Below, in pieces: positions 42,044-50,492 of a stretch of 64,000 nt of DNA (position 1 is its first letter; each line of letters opens with the position of its first letter). Source of the DNA: Pseudonocardia alaniniphila (lineage in GTDB: Bacteria > Actinomycetota > Actinomycetes > Mycobacteriales > Pseudonocardiaceae). Below the pieces are notes generated by a model. It saw nothing but the letters and a program-made list of their open reading frames with translations, was not told the origin of the DNA and ran no database searches. The stretch is taken from assembly GCF_022524485.1 (NCBI RefSeq), contig NZ_JAKXMK010000008.1, positions 1 through 64,000 on the forward strand, given 5' to 3'. Both the position numbers and the translations under genes were made by a program.

Positions 42044-42676
42044 ATGGCCCCTCACATCACGGTGACCGTGCATTCCGCGGATCCATTGGCACAAGCCGGC
42101 GCAGTCAGCCATCTTCGGCATCAGCCCGCCTTGGAAGTGGTCGATCCGTCCACCCCGCCCAACGGTGACTCGGTGGCCATCGTGCTGACCCACCGGGTCG
42201 ACGAACCCGCCGTCGTCGAACTGCGCCGATTGACCCGGGAATCAGGTCGACGCGTGGTGTTGGTCACCGATCAATTGCGGGAACCGGAGCTGATGGCCGT
42301 GTTGGAGTGCGGGGTGCGCACCATCGTGTGGCGCGCCGAGGCCACCCAGAGCCGGCTGATCGGAGCGGTCCGCTCGGCCGCGCGTGGCGACTCCAAGCTT
42401 CCTCCCGATCTGCTCGGACAGCTGATCGCCCATGTCGGCCGATCGCAGCGGACCGCGCCGCACTCGCCGTCGACGGCACCGCCTGTCGGTCTGGCACCAC
42501 GAGAGATCGACGTGCTCAGGCTCGTCGCCGACGGCCTGGACACCCACCAGATCGCGGAGAAGCTCGCCTACTCGGAGCGCACCATCAAGAACGTGCTCTA
42601 CGGGGTGATGTCCCGCCTGCAGTTGCGCAACCGGGCTCACGCGGTGGCCTATGCCCTCCGCGAGGGCTACATCTGA
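42044..42676 (+). CDS. LuxR-type regulator with degenerate receiver-like domain
   Basis: 210 residues. The C-terminal helix-turn-helix is clear: LAPREIDVLRLVADGLDTHQ and IAEKLAYSERTIKNVLYGVM, about 148-205. The N-terminal part folds like a response-regulator receiver (ITVTVHSADPLAQAGAVSHL, VVLVTDQ) but where the phospho-acceptor Asp is expected it reads VAIVLTHRVD, so phosphorylation is unlikely. LuxR-type regulators are common at the start of actinobacterial CIS clusters. It probably controls the downstream genes through another signal. Confidence 0.88.
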   Translation: MAPHITVTVHSADPLAQAGAVSHLRHQPALEVVDPSTPPNGDSVAIVLTHRVDEPAVVELRRLTRESGRRVVLVTDQLREPELMAVLECGVRTIVWRAEATQSRLIGAVRSAARGDSKLPPDLLGQLIAHVGRSQRTAPHSPSTAPPVGLAPREIDVLRLVADGLDTHQIAEKLAYSERTIKNVLYGVMSRLQLRNRAHAVAYALREGYI

Positions 42677-42737
42677 TGCTCCGCACCATCGAGACAACTC
42701 GACTAGAAGCACCTGACACGCTTCAGGAGACCGGGCA

Positions 42738-43358
42738 GTGATCCACGAGATCGACGACGCGCTCCGGTCCCTGATCGGAACACGTGCCCTGCCGGGCGTG
42801 ATCACCGACATCGAGTTCGCCGCGCCCACCAGGAACTGGGCGGCCCGGCGGAACTCACCGACCGTCAACGTCTACCTCTACGACATCCGCGAGGAGGTCG
42901 GCCGGCGCGAGCGGGGCCCGGTCCCGGTCCGCGACGAGGACGGCCGGGTCGTGGGCAGGCGGCAGCCACCACGCTGGTTCCGGCTCTCCTACCTCGTGAC
43001 GGCGTGGACGACCCGGCCGGAGGACGAGCATCGCCTGCTCTCCGCGCTGCTCATCCTGCTGCTGCAACACGAGATCCTCCCGGCCGAGGACCTGACCGGA
43101 GCACTCCGGGACCTCAACCTGTCGATTCCGATGACGGTCGCGGTGCCGCCCCCCGAGTCGCGCTCGCTCGCCGATCTGTGGTCCGCCCTCGGGGGCGAGC
43201 TGAAACCGTCGCTCGACGTCGTCGTGGTCGCACCGTTCATCGCCTCTCCCGAGTACCCGGTCGGACCGCCGGTTGTCGAACAGACCGTCGAGGTGCGCGA
43301 ACCCGCCGGCTCGGTCGTCGATTCGGCGACGCGCAACTACCGCGATCGCACGCCGTGA
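42738..43358 (+). CDS. eCIS tail-terminator/cap protein, Pvc16-like (DUF4255)
   Basis: 206 residues, GTG start after AGGAGACCGGGCA. MIHEIDDALRSLI at the start and TVNVYLYDIREEVGRRERG, RWFRLSYLVTAWT and HRLLSALLILLLQHEILPAE are the DUF4255 family signature. In PVC/Afp particles this protein caps the end of the sheath-tube opposite the baseplate. Its stop overlaps the ATPase gene start (GTGA). Confidence 0.92.
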   Translation: MIHEIDDALRSLIGTRALPGVITDIEFAAPTRNWAARRNSPTVNVYLYDIREEVGRRERGPVPVRDEDGRVVGRRQPPRWFRLSYLVTAWTTRPEDEHRLLSALLILLLQHEILPAEDLTGALRDLNLSIPMTVAVPPPESRSLADLWSALGGELKPSLDVVVVAPFIASPEYPVGPPVVEQTVEVREPAGSVVDSATRNYRDRTP

Positions 43359-45373
43359 CCACCGCCGATCCAGCCGTCCCGCTGCTGCATCGGGTGGACC
43401 TGCTGCACGCCCGGGCCGCAGGTCTCGTCCGGCAGCGCAGTGTGGGCGAGGCCGCCACCAACGACCCCCTGCGCGGGCTGTACCTCTCCCCGGAGGTTGC
43501 ACTGCAGTGGGCACACCGGCCCCCGCCCGGCAGCGAGGTCGCGGACGGCGACCACGACGACGGGTACGACGCCGCGATGGAGCCCACCGACGCGCCTGAA
43601 GACCGGTTGAGCACGCTGATCTCCCGATTCGCCCTGTCGGTGCTGGACCTGCACATCCTTCTGACCGCGCTCGCCCCGGACGTCGACCGTCGGTTCGAGC
43701 CCCTCTACGCGTTCCTCAACGACGATGTCTCACGACGCCGGGCGACCGTCTCCGTTGCTCTGGAGCTCGTCGGGCTGGGCCCGCACCACAGGTTCGCCCG
43801 CGCCCGCGTCCACCCTGCCGGGCCGCTCGTACGCGGCGGCCTGCTGACCGTGGAGGACGACCGGGAGCGGCCACTGCCCGGCCGGACGCTGCGCGTTCCC
43901 GAGCGGGTCGTCGCCCACCTGCTCGGCGACGACGTGCTGGACGAAGGGCTGCTCGACACCGTGACCCAGCCACCGCCGCCCGCGGAGGGGGTCGAACCGG
44001 CGGCGGACTCGTTCGAGGTCCGGCTGGGGCGGCTGCTCACCACGGCCCCGGTCGTCGTGCACCTGCGCGAACGGCGTCCTGCCACCGGCGCGGCCGTGGC
44101 GGTGGACGCGCTGCAGCATTTCGGACACACCGTCCTGCGCTGCGACCTGCCGCCCGCCACGGACGCCACCCAGGCCTCCGACGTGATCCCGGTTCTGGTG
44201 CGGGAAGCCCGGTTGCGTGGCGCGGCGCTCGTCATCAGCCCACTGCCGGAACACCCGAACCGCATCCTGCGCGCGCTGGAGGACGTCGGGGTCCCGGTGG
44301 TCCTGGTCGATGCCAGGCCGTTCGATCCACAATGGGCGACGGCCGCGGTCGCGTTGTCACTCGATGTCCCGCCCGGCGACCTGGCGTCGGTGCAGCACTG
44401 GGCCGACGAGTTGGGCGAGGACGCAGACGTGCCCGATCTCGCCGCCACGGTCGCGCCGTTCCGGCTCGGCCGCGACCACGTTCGCCGGGCCGTCCGGTCC
44501 GCTCGTGCGCTGGCGGCACTCGACACCGCGCCGGTGAGCACCGTTCACATCCAGCACGGCGCGCGCCAGCAGTCGGCGCCGTTGCTCAGCCAGCACGCCC
44601 GTCAGGTGAATCCCGAGGTCGGCTGGACGGACCTGGTGCTTCCCGAGGAGCCGCTACAGCAGTTGCGCGAGCTGGTGCTGCGCGCCAGACAGCGCGACCG
44701 GGTGCTGCGCGACTGGCGGCTGCGTCCCGGCGGCGGGCGCGGGCGAGGAGTGGCGGCCCTCTTCGCCGGCGACTCGGGTACGGGGAAGACGCTGTCGGCC
44801 GAGGTGGTGGCCGGCGAGTTGGGCGTCGCGCTCTACGTGGTGGATCTGTCCTCTGTGGTCGACAAGTACATCGGCGAGACCGAGAAGAACCTCGAACGCA
44901 TCTTCGCCGAGGCCGACCGCACCGACTCGGTGCTGCTGTTCGACGAGGCCGACGCCATCTTCGGCAAGCGCTCGGAGGTGAAGGACTCCCACGACCGTTA
45001 CGCCAACCTGGAGAGCGCCTTCCTCCTCCAGCGACTGGAGTCGTTCGACGGCGTCGCCGTGCTCACCACGAACCTGCGGGCCAACATCGACGAAGCATTC
45101 ACACGCCGGCTCGACCTCGTCGTGGACTTCCCCTTTCCTGATCCGGCGTTGCGCACGGAGCTGTGGCGTCAGTGCCTGGCGCACGCACCGTGCATGCCGG
45201 GTCTGGACCTGGAGGCACTCGGGGAACGGTACGAGTTGTCGGGCGGCGGGATCCGCAGCGCTGCGATCACGGCTGCCTACGTCGCCGCAGGTCGCGGGGA
45301 GCCCATCTCCGACGCCGACGCGCTGCTCGGGGCCCAACGCGAGTACCAGAAGATGGGCCGGGTCGTCTGGTGA
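43355..45373 (+). CDS. eCIS AAA+ ATPase, Pvc15-like
   Basis: 672 residues from the GTG at 43355. An N-terminal helical domain (about 1-430) precedes one AAA+ module. Walker A GDSGTGKT at 472-479, Walker B LLFDEADAIFGKR with Asp530, sensor-1 segment VLTTNLRANIDEAFTRRLDL. ATPases of this type are needed for PVC/Afp assembly or effector loading and have been proposed to remodel particle proteins. It converges on the eCIS-core gene, with a terminator hairpin between them. Confidence 0.93.
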   Translation: MTTADPAVPLLHRVDLLHARAAGLVRQRSVGEAATNDPLRGLYLSPEVALQWAHRPPPGSEVADGDHDDGYDAAMEPTDAPEDRLSTLISRFALSVLDLHILLTALAPDVDRRFEPLYAFLNDDVSRRRATVSVALELVGLGPHHRFARARVHPAGPLVRGGLLTVEDDRERPLPGRTLRVPERVVAHLLGDDVLDEGLLDTVTQPPPPAEGVEPAADSFEVRLGRLLTTAPVVVHLRERRPATGAAVAVDALQHFGHTVLRCDLPPATDATQASDVIPVLVREARLRGAALVISPLPEHPNRILRALEDVGVPVVLVDARPFDPQWATAAVALSLDVPPGDLASVQHWADELGEDADVPDLAATVAPFRLGRDHVRRAVRSARALAALDTAPVSTVHIQHGARQQSAPLLSQHARQVNPEVGWTDLVLPEEPLQQLRELVLRARQRDRVLRDWRLRPGGGRGRGVAALFAGDSGTGKTLSAEVVAGELGVALYVVDLSSVVDKYIGETEKNLERIFAEADRTDSVLLFDEADAIFGKRSEVKDSHDRYANLESAFLLQRLESFDGVAVLTTNLRANIDEAFTRRLDLVVDFPFPDPALRTELWRQCLAHAPCMPGLDLEALGERYELSGGGIRSAAITAAYVAAGRGEPISDADALLGAQREYQKMGRVVW

Positions 45374-45379
45374 GCCGCT

Positions 45380-45411
45380 GGTGCCGGGCGGGGAGCGCCC
45401 TGCCCGGCACC
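45380..45411. terminator. Hairpin between convergent ATPase and eCIS-core genes
   Basis: GGTGCCGGGC pairs perfectly with GCCCGGCACC over a 12-base loop, seven bases after the ATPase stop and just before the eCIS-core stop. A likely bidirectional terminator. Confidence 0.6.
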
Positions 45412-45415
45412 GCCG

Positions 45416-46033
45416 TCATCCGTGACGGTGACGATTCGCCGTGATCGACCGCGCGGTTGCTTCGGCCTCCCGCTCGAACCGGTCGTCGGGGTGGCTCACC
45501 CGCAGTCCGTCGCCGTTGTCGGTGCCGGCCACCGGACCCTGTCGTTGCTGGACGACGTGGGCCAACTCGTGGGCGAGGGTGTGGTCGTCGAGTTTTCCGG
45601 CCGACACGATCTTGTTGCCCGAGGTGTAGGCGATCGAACTCATCTCCCGCGCCGACTTCTGCGCGGCTCCGTCGTTGAGCAACCGGACATCTCCGAAGTC
45701 CGTTCCGAACGCGGACTCCATGTTCCGCCGCACGCCCGGATCGAGTGGACGACCCGGCGAGGCCAGCACGTCGTGCACCGACGACCGCTGCACCGGCTGC
45801 GGCTCCGCCGAGTGCTCAACCGCCGACCCCGCCACGTCGGCCTCGTCGTCGCGCGCCTCGCCGGCAGCGAGCCACCGTGTGACCGCCGCGTTTCCGGCGA
45901 GGCGCTGCAGCGCGAGCATCCGGGAGGAGACGGGGTGTGCGCCCGGCTCCGCCTTCGGGGAACGCGCCGTGGGCCTGACGCGGGCGGCGTCACGGGCTTC
46001 GCGCTCCGCCGCGCCGTTCGCTTCCGCACGCAT
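45416..46033 (-). CDS. eCIS core domain protein (DUF4157), putative metallopeptidase
   Basis: 205 residues, ATG after AGGGAGAGTCCAC. The N-terminal motif ALQRLAGNAAVTR at 41-53 is frequent in eCIS-linked cargo. The eCIS-core domain spans about 86-170: VHDVLASPGRPLDPGVRRNM, FGDVRLLNDGAAQKSAREM and the zinc-binding motif HELAH at 155-159. A short tail with RFEREAEATA ends it. Proteins of this family are loaded in or processed with contractile particles. It contains one VQR (81-83), the motif repeated about 20 times in the giant protein downstream. It has no separate toxin domain, so it may be a processing or loading factor. Confidence 0.9.
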   Translation of the reverse strand: MRAEANGAAEREARDAARVRPTARSPKAEPGAHPVSSRMLALQRLAGNAAVTRWLAAGEARDDEADVAGSAVEHSAEPQPVQRSSVHDVLASPGRPLDPGVRRNMESAFGTDFGDVRLLNDGAAQKSAREMSSIAYTSGNKIVSAGKLDDHTLAHELAHVVQQRQGPVAGTDNGDGLRVSHPDDRFEREAEATARSITANRHRHG

Positions 46034-46069
46034 GTGGACTCTCCCTACTCGGTCCGGACGGACCCCTGG

Positions 46070-47548
46070 TCAGGACGCGGCGGTGAGCTGCCACTCCTGC
46101 GCCGGGGCGAGCTGGCTCTGACATGTCGACGCCTGCACGGGCTGCCCGTTGCCCATATCGGTCATGCAGGCCCCGGTCTGCGAGTTGACGATGGTCACGA
46201 CGTTGTTGCTGCCTGCGGGACGCAGGATCCACACCTGGTTCTTCAACAGCTGTTGCCCACCGCTGAGGTCCTGCAGGCTGAGCTGCGAGTTGTTGTTGCT
46301 GTTGGGCTGCTGGAGCACGAAGTTGTCCGCCGCCGCCGGGAGGATCGCCGTGGAGCCGTCCTGAAGGCGCACCAGGCTCCATGTCTGCAGGCGCCGCAGC
46401 TGTTGCAGTTGCTGCTGCTGGTTCTGGTTGTTCTGGTTCTGGTTGTTCTGACCCTGGTTCTGCTGGTTCTGGTTCTGCTGGTTCACGTTCTGCTGCTGCG
46501 GGTTCAGGGGGCTCGACACGGCCAGTGGCGGGCCGCCACGCTCATTGCCGAGCACCGTCAGCGCCAGCTCGGAGTGGCTGATCAGCACGTTGGTTCCCTG
46601 GCCCAGACCGGTGCCTGATCCCCGCTGCTGTCGCTGCTGCTGTCCTTGCTGCTGCTGTTGCTGTTGTTGCTGAGGTGGGGGCGGGGGCTGCTGCTGGAAG
46701 GTGGCCTGAACGCCGCCGCCCGGCAGCTGAGGTACCGACACGGATGGCAGCTGCAAGGACGGGAGGTTCAACGCCGGGAACAAGCGGGACTGCAGGTTCG
46801 TGAACGGCAGATACAACAGCCCTGCGAGGAGCCCGGCGAGCAGGAGCAACGGGATGAGGAACAACAACCATTTGGGCACCAGCCCCTGCTGGATGTACGT
46901 ACCCCGCAGCAGCGCCGGTTTCGCCCCGGTCGCCACCGCCGCCTCGGGCGGCGTCACGGTCACCGCGAACGGGTAGCGCTGCGGCTTCCCGGTGAGCCGT
47001 CGCCGACGGGGACGGATCCTCAGCACCGGCGTCCCGACAACCCCGGCCGGCACCTGCGTCGACGGCTCCCGCCCGTCGAAGACGAGTTTGCCCTCGTCGT
47101 CCTTGCCGACCAGCCGGATCTCGAGCGGCGCATTGCCCCGGTTGTTGACGGTGAAGCGCAGCAACGCGGAGAGACGTCCGCGCACGGTCACGGGGTTCAT
47201 CTCGGCACGCAGTTCCCCGAAGGGGGTGACGGTGATGGTGCCTTCGGCGACGTCGGACAGCTCGGGGTGCTCGCGGGGCACCACCCGGACACCGAAAGGA
47301 GTCGGCCCTGCGAGGGCCTCCGATGTTCGGGGCACCTTGATGGTGATGGTCACGCTGCCCTCGTCAGCCGGGAAGAGCCGCAGCTTCTCCGGGGAGATCT
47401 GACTCCAGCGGCTCAACGACCCGACCAGGCTGAGCTGGTACTCCTCTACGGTGTCGCCGCCATTGCGCACCCGGAGCGTGAACGTCGCCGCGACTGCCCC
47501 TGGAGCGACAGTGCCGGTTGTCGGCTCCAGAGAGGTCCATACACTCAC
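46070..47548 (-). CDS. Membrane-anchored CIS-associated protein (CisA-like) with Ig-like domains, Q/N-rich linker and QxW lectin-like end
   Basis: 492 residues, GTG start. Two Ig-like domains (about 1-110 and 111-200: LRVRNGGDTVEEYQLSLVG, RFTVNNRGNAPLEIRLVG), a membrane helix at about 226-247 (KWLLFLIPLLLLAGLLAGLL), then a Q-rich tract at 285-309 and a N/Q-rich tract at 350-384. The end, about 386-492, has three QxW motifs (QTW, QVW, QEW), the hallmark of ricin-type beta-trefoil lectins. The N-terminal layout and place in the cluster fit the Streptomyces CisA group, membrane proteins that help trigger or dock CIS particles. The lectin-like tail would face outward and may bind cell-wall glycan. 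This role is inferred. Confidence 0.8.
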   Translation of the reverse strand: MSVWTSLEPTTGTVAPGAVAATFTLRVRNGGDTVEEYQLSLVGSLSRWSQISPEKLRLFPADEGSVTITIKVPRTSEALAGPTPFGVRVVPREHPELSDVAEGTITVTPFGELRAEMNPVTVRGRLSALLRFTVNNRGNAPLEIRLVGKDDEGKLVFDGREPSTQVPAGVVGTPVLRIRPRRRRLTGKPQRYPFAVTVTPPEAAVATGAKPALLRGTYIQQGLVPKWLLFLIPLLLLAGLLAGLLYLPFTNLQSRLFPALNLPSLQLPSVSVPQLPGGGVQATFQQQPPPPPQQQQQQQQQGQQQRQQRGSGTGLGQGTNVLISHSELALTVLGNERGGPPLAVSSPLNPQQQNVNQQNQNQQNQGQNNQNQNNQNQQQQLQQLRRLQTWSLVRLQDGSTAILPAAADNFVLQQPNSNNNSQLSLQDLSGGQQLLKNQVWILRPAGSNNVVTIVNSQTGACMTDMGNGQPVQASTCQSQLAPAQEWQLTAAS

Positions 47549-47566
47549 TGAACAAGTCTAGGAAGC
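47549..47566 (-). promoter_or_regulatory. Candidate -10 box giving a leaderless CisA-like transcript
   Basis: On the minus strand TAGACT lies six bases before the GTG of the CisA-like gene, and no Shine-Dalgarno sequence is present. This fits leaderless transcripts, common in actinomycetes. No good -35 was seen. Confidence 0.35.
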
Positions 47567-47770
47567 ACCCAGGGCCAGATCTTGGGTCAAAAGGGCAGCG
47601 CTGAGGGCAGACTCTCCGCCCGAACGGACATGTACTCGTGGGAAGCCATCGGTCAGACTGGATGCCCGTTCCCAGAGTCGAGCGGACCTTCACGGCCGTG
47701 AGCAGGCAGCCCAGGATTCGAATAAAAGTCTGTTCGGTCAGCCCATCTCCGGTACGAGGGAATCTCCTGT

Positions 47771-49348
47771 ATGCCTACTTACCTGTCCCCCGGCGTCTAC
47801 GTCGAGGAGGTTCCCAGCGGCTCACGCCCCATCCAGGGTGTGGGCACGTCGGTGGCCGCCTTTGTCGGTTTTGCCCCCACTGGCCCGCTCAACACACCGG
47901 TGCTGATTCCGAACTGGTCGTCGTACGTGGCCCAGTTCGGTGAGTTCGCGGAGGGCTGCTATCTCGCCCACGCCGTGTACGGGTACCTCAACAACGGCGG
48001 CTCGATTTGTTATGTCGTCCGAGTCGGCAGTGGACCCGACGACGGGGAGAACGGGAGCGAGCCCCGGCCGCGCGCCGCGGCCGCTGTGCCTGCGGCCGAG
48101 CCCGCCGCGCTCGGCCCGTTCCGGATCTCCGCGCTGCCCCGCAACGGCGGAGGACAGCTCACGGCAGAGGTCACCGACAGCGCCGGGGACGTCCCCGAGG
48201 ACCGCTTCACGCTGACCATCAAGGAAGGCGACAACACGCTCGAGTCGTTCGACGTCTCGGCGCGCAAGGGGAACCGCAACTACGTCGTCAACCAGGTGCG
48301 GCAGAACTCGAAGCTGGTCACCGTGGAGGAGGCGATCCCGGCCGGGCAGCTGAGCCGGCCCGCCAACCAGACGGTCACCATCAGCTCCCCGTCCGCGGTC
48401 GTCTCCACCCGGGGTGGTGACGCTGACGCTCCGGTCAAGTTCAACTCCGGCCACTTCATGGGCGACACGGACGACCGCACCGGGCTCGGCGGGCTCGAGG
48501 AGATCGACGAGATCACCATGGTGGCCGTGCCCGACGCGATGGCGGCCTACGAGCGCGGTGCCCTGGACATGGACGGGCTGAAGGCCATCCAGCTCGCCAT
48601 GATCTCGCACTGCGAGCAGATGGGCGATCGGATGGCCATCCTCGACCCGCCGCCGGCGATGAAGGCCAAGGACATCCTCGACTGGCGCCAGGTGACCGCG
48701 GCCTACGACTCCGCTCACTCCGCGCTCTACTACCCCTGGATCAGGGTGTTCGACCCGGCCAGCGGACAGCCGAGGCTGGTCCCGCCGAGCGGTCACATGG
48801 CGGGTGTGTGGGCACGCACCGACGCCCAGCGCGGCGTCCACAAGGCTCCGGCCAACGAGGTGGTGCGCGGCGCCATCGACCTCGGCACGCAGATCACCCG
48901 TGGCGAGCAGGGCCTGCTCAACCCGGTCGGCATCAACTGCATCCGGGTCTTCCCCGGCCGCGGTGTCCGCGTCTGGGGCGCCCGCACCCTCTCCTCGGAC
49001 CCGGCCTGGCGCTACCTCAACGTCCGCCGCTACTTCAACTACCTCGAGGAGTCGATCCTCGACGGCACCCAGTGGGTTGTCTTCGAGCCGAACGACCGAT
49101 CGCTGTGGGCCCGGATCCGGCGCAACGTCACGGCGTTCCTGCTCCAGGAGTGGCGCAGCGGAGCGCTGTTCGGCAACCAGCCGCAGAACGCGTTCTACGT
49201 CAAGTGTGACGAGGAGACCAACCCCGTCGAGTCGGTCGACCAGGGCCGAGTGGTGTGCGAGATCGGAGTCGCGCCGGTGAAGCCCGCCGAGTTCGTGGTC
49301 TTCCGGCTCTCCCAGTACTCCGAGGGCGGCGGCGAGCTCACCGAGTGA
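47771..49348 (+). CDS. Contractile tail sheath protein
   Basis: 525 residues, ATG with GAGGGA upstream. The N-terminus PTYLSPGVYVEEVPSGSRPI is the phage/CIS sheath signature, and GVGTSVAAFVGFAPTGP follows. The C-terminal sheath domain contains GARTLSSDPAWRYLNVRRYF and VQ-like strand exchange end AEFVVFRLSQ. Residues about 85-240 form an inserted outer domain. The cluster has only one sheath gene, whereas PVC has three. It begins the main plus-strand structural operon, 222 bases from the divergent CisA-like gene. Confidence 0.95.
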   Translation: MPTYLSPGVYVEEVPSGSRPIQGVGTSVAAFVGFAPTGPLNTPVLIPNWSSYVAQFGEFAEGCYLAHAVYGYLNNGGSICYVVRVGSGPDDGENGSEPRPRAAAAVPAAEPAALGPFRISALPRNGGGQLTAEVTDSAGDVPEDRFTLTIKEGDNTLESFDVSARKGNRNYVVNQVRQNSKLVTVEEAIPAGQLSRPANQTVTISSPSAVVSTRGGDADAPVKFNSGHFMGDTDDRTGLGGLEEIDEITMVAVPDAMAAYERGALDMDGLKAIQLAMISHCEQMGDRMAILDPPPAMKAKDILDWRQVTAAYDSAHSALYYPWIRVFDPASGQPRLVPPSGHMAGVWARTDAQRGVHKAPANEVVRGAIDLGTQITRGEQGLLNPVGINCIRVFPGRGVRVWGARTLSSDPAWRYLNVRRYFNYLEESILDGTQWVVFEPNDRSLWARIRRNVTAFLLQEWRSGALFGNQPQNAFYVKCDEETNPVESVDQGRVVCEIGVAPVKPAEFVVFRLSQYSEGGGELTE

Positions 49349-49409
49349 CAGCAGCCCGATCCCCCCTCGCTCACCCAGTTCTCACAGGTAGATCTCCAAG
49401 GAGCCGCTC

Positions 49410-49859
49410 ATGACTCTCCAGCCGGGCGACGCGTATGTTGCTCATCAGTTCACCGTCGACATCGACGGAATCCAGGAGCCGATCAACAAGATCGGGGAGA
49501 TGAAGTACTCGCTGGGCGTCGTCGAGTACCAGCAGGTCGACCAGCAGGGAAAGCCGCTCCGCAAGAAGATGCCCGGCGCTCCGGACGGCGGCACGGTCAC
49601 CGTCACCCGTGGTCTCGATGACAATGCCAGCCAGTTCTCGCAGTGGGTCGACGACGCAATGGCCGGCAATATGGACACGGCCCGCAAGAACGTGTCCCTC
49701 GTGGTGAACGACTACACGGGACAGGAAAAGATGCGGTTCAACCTGACGAACGCCTGGGTCAGCAGCGTGACGACCACGGGCGGGGAAGCCGGCAGCACGT
49801 CACCGTTCACCCAGGACATCGAGATCAACTGGGAAACAATGAACATCCAGAACAGCTGA
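49410..49859 (+). CDS. Inner tube protein 1 (gp19/Hcp-like)
   Basis: 149 residues, ATG after AAGGAGCCGCTC. YVAHQFTVDIDGIQEPINKI and SLGVVEYQ at the N-terminus, TVTVTRGL in the middle and QDIEINWETMNIQ at the end fit the tail tube family that stacks as hexamers inside the sheath. It directly follows the sheath gene, as Pvc1-type tubes do. Confidence 0.93.
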   Translation: MTLQPGDAYVAHQFTVDIDGIQEPINKIGEMKYSLGVVEYQQVDQQGKPLRKKMPGAPDGGTVTVTRGLDDNASQFSQWVDDAMAGNMDTARKNVSLVVNDYTGQEKMRFNLTNAWVSSVTTTGGEAGSTSPFTQDIEINWETMNIQNS

Positions 49860-49860
49860 T

Positions 49861-50334
49861 ATGCGTCGAGGCGGCCAGCGAATCCGTTCTGCTCCTTCCA
49901 CGCTGGAGCCCCCACCCCTGGTACCGGAGCCGGAGCCTCTCGATGCACTGCCGCAGCGAGAGGCCCTGCGTACCGAGTTCGAGTTCGAACTGCCCCGGGG
50001 CTACATCGACGAGTCGGGCACCCTGCATCGTCGAGGAAAGATGCGGTTGGCCACGGCTCGTGATGAACTGCTGCCGTTGCGGGACATAAGGGTCAAGGAG
50101 AACCCGGCGTACCTCTCGGTGGTGCTTCTCGGGCGGGTGATCACCGAACTGGGCACACTCGGGCCCGCGAACGACCAGATCGTCGAGAAGATGTTCGCCG
50201 CCGATCTGGCATTCCTGCAGGACTTCTACCGGCAGGTCAACGCGGAAGGCCACACGCGCGCATCGGTGGTCTGTCCGCACTGTGAACAGCCCTTCGACGT
50301 GGAGCTCGGTGGGAGCCGCCTGGGGGAATCGTGA
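49861..50334 (+). CDS. CIS-associated protein with a CPHC pair (tail assembly type)
   Basis: 157 residues, starting one base after the tube stop. The Pro-rich N-terminus leads to LRTEFEFELPRGYIDESGTL and AYLSVVLLGRVITELG, resembling small phage tail assembly proteins found between tube and baseplate genes. C138 and C141 (VVCPHCEQPF) form half of a zinc ribbon; no second pair is visible, so metal binding would need dimers. Stop overlaps the next start. Function unknown; perhaps a chaperone. Confidence 0.75.
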   Translation: MRRGGQRIRSAPSTLEPPPLVPEPEPLDALPQREALRTEFEFELPRGYIDESGTLHRRGKMRLATARDELLPLRDIRVKENPAYLSVVLLGRVITELGTLGPANDQIVEKMFAADLAFLQDFYRQVNAEGHTRASVVCPHCEQPFDVELGGSRLGES

Positions 50335-50489
50335 CGTACGCAACTCCTCGTATTCATGAGGAGATTGCGTACCTGGCCTTTTACTTTCACTGGCGCTTGG
50401 AGGACGTCTTGGATCTCGAGCACCACGACCGCCGACGGTACGTGGCCGAGGCGAGCGCCCTCGTGCGCCGGATCGAGGAAAGCCAGTAA
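50331..50489 (+). CDS. Small DUF6760-like eCIS protein
   Basis: 52 residues from a GTG overlapping the previous stop (GTGA). The reading MTYATPRIHEEIAYLAFYFH followed by WRLEDVLDLEHHDRRRYVAE and ARRIEESQ-like end (LVRRIEES) matches the short helical proteins found at this point in actinobacterial CIS clusters. It is easily missed for its size. Likely a structural or assembly factor between tube and baseplate; function unknown. The giant repeat gene starts three bases after its stop. Confidence 0.8.
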   Translation: MTYATPRIHEEIAYLAFYFHWRLEDVLDLEHHDRRRYVAEASALVRRIEESQ

Positions 50490-50492
50490 TCG

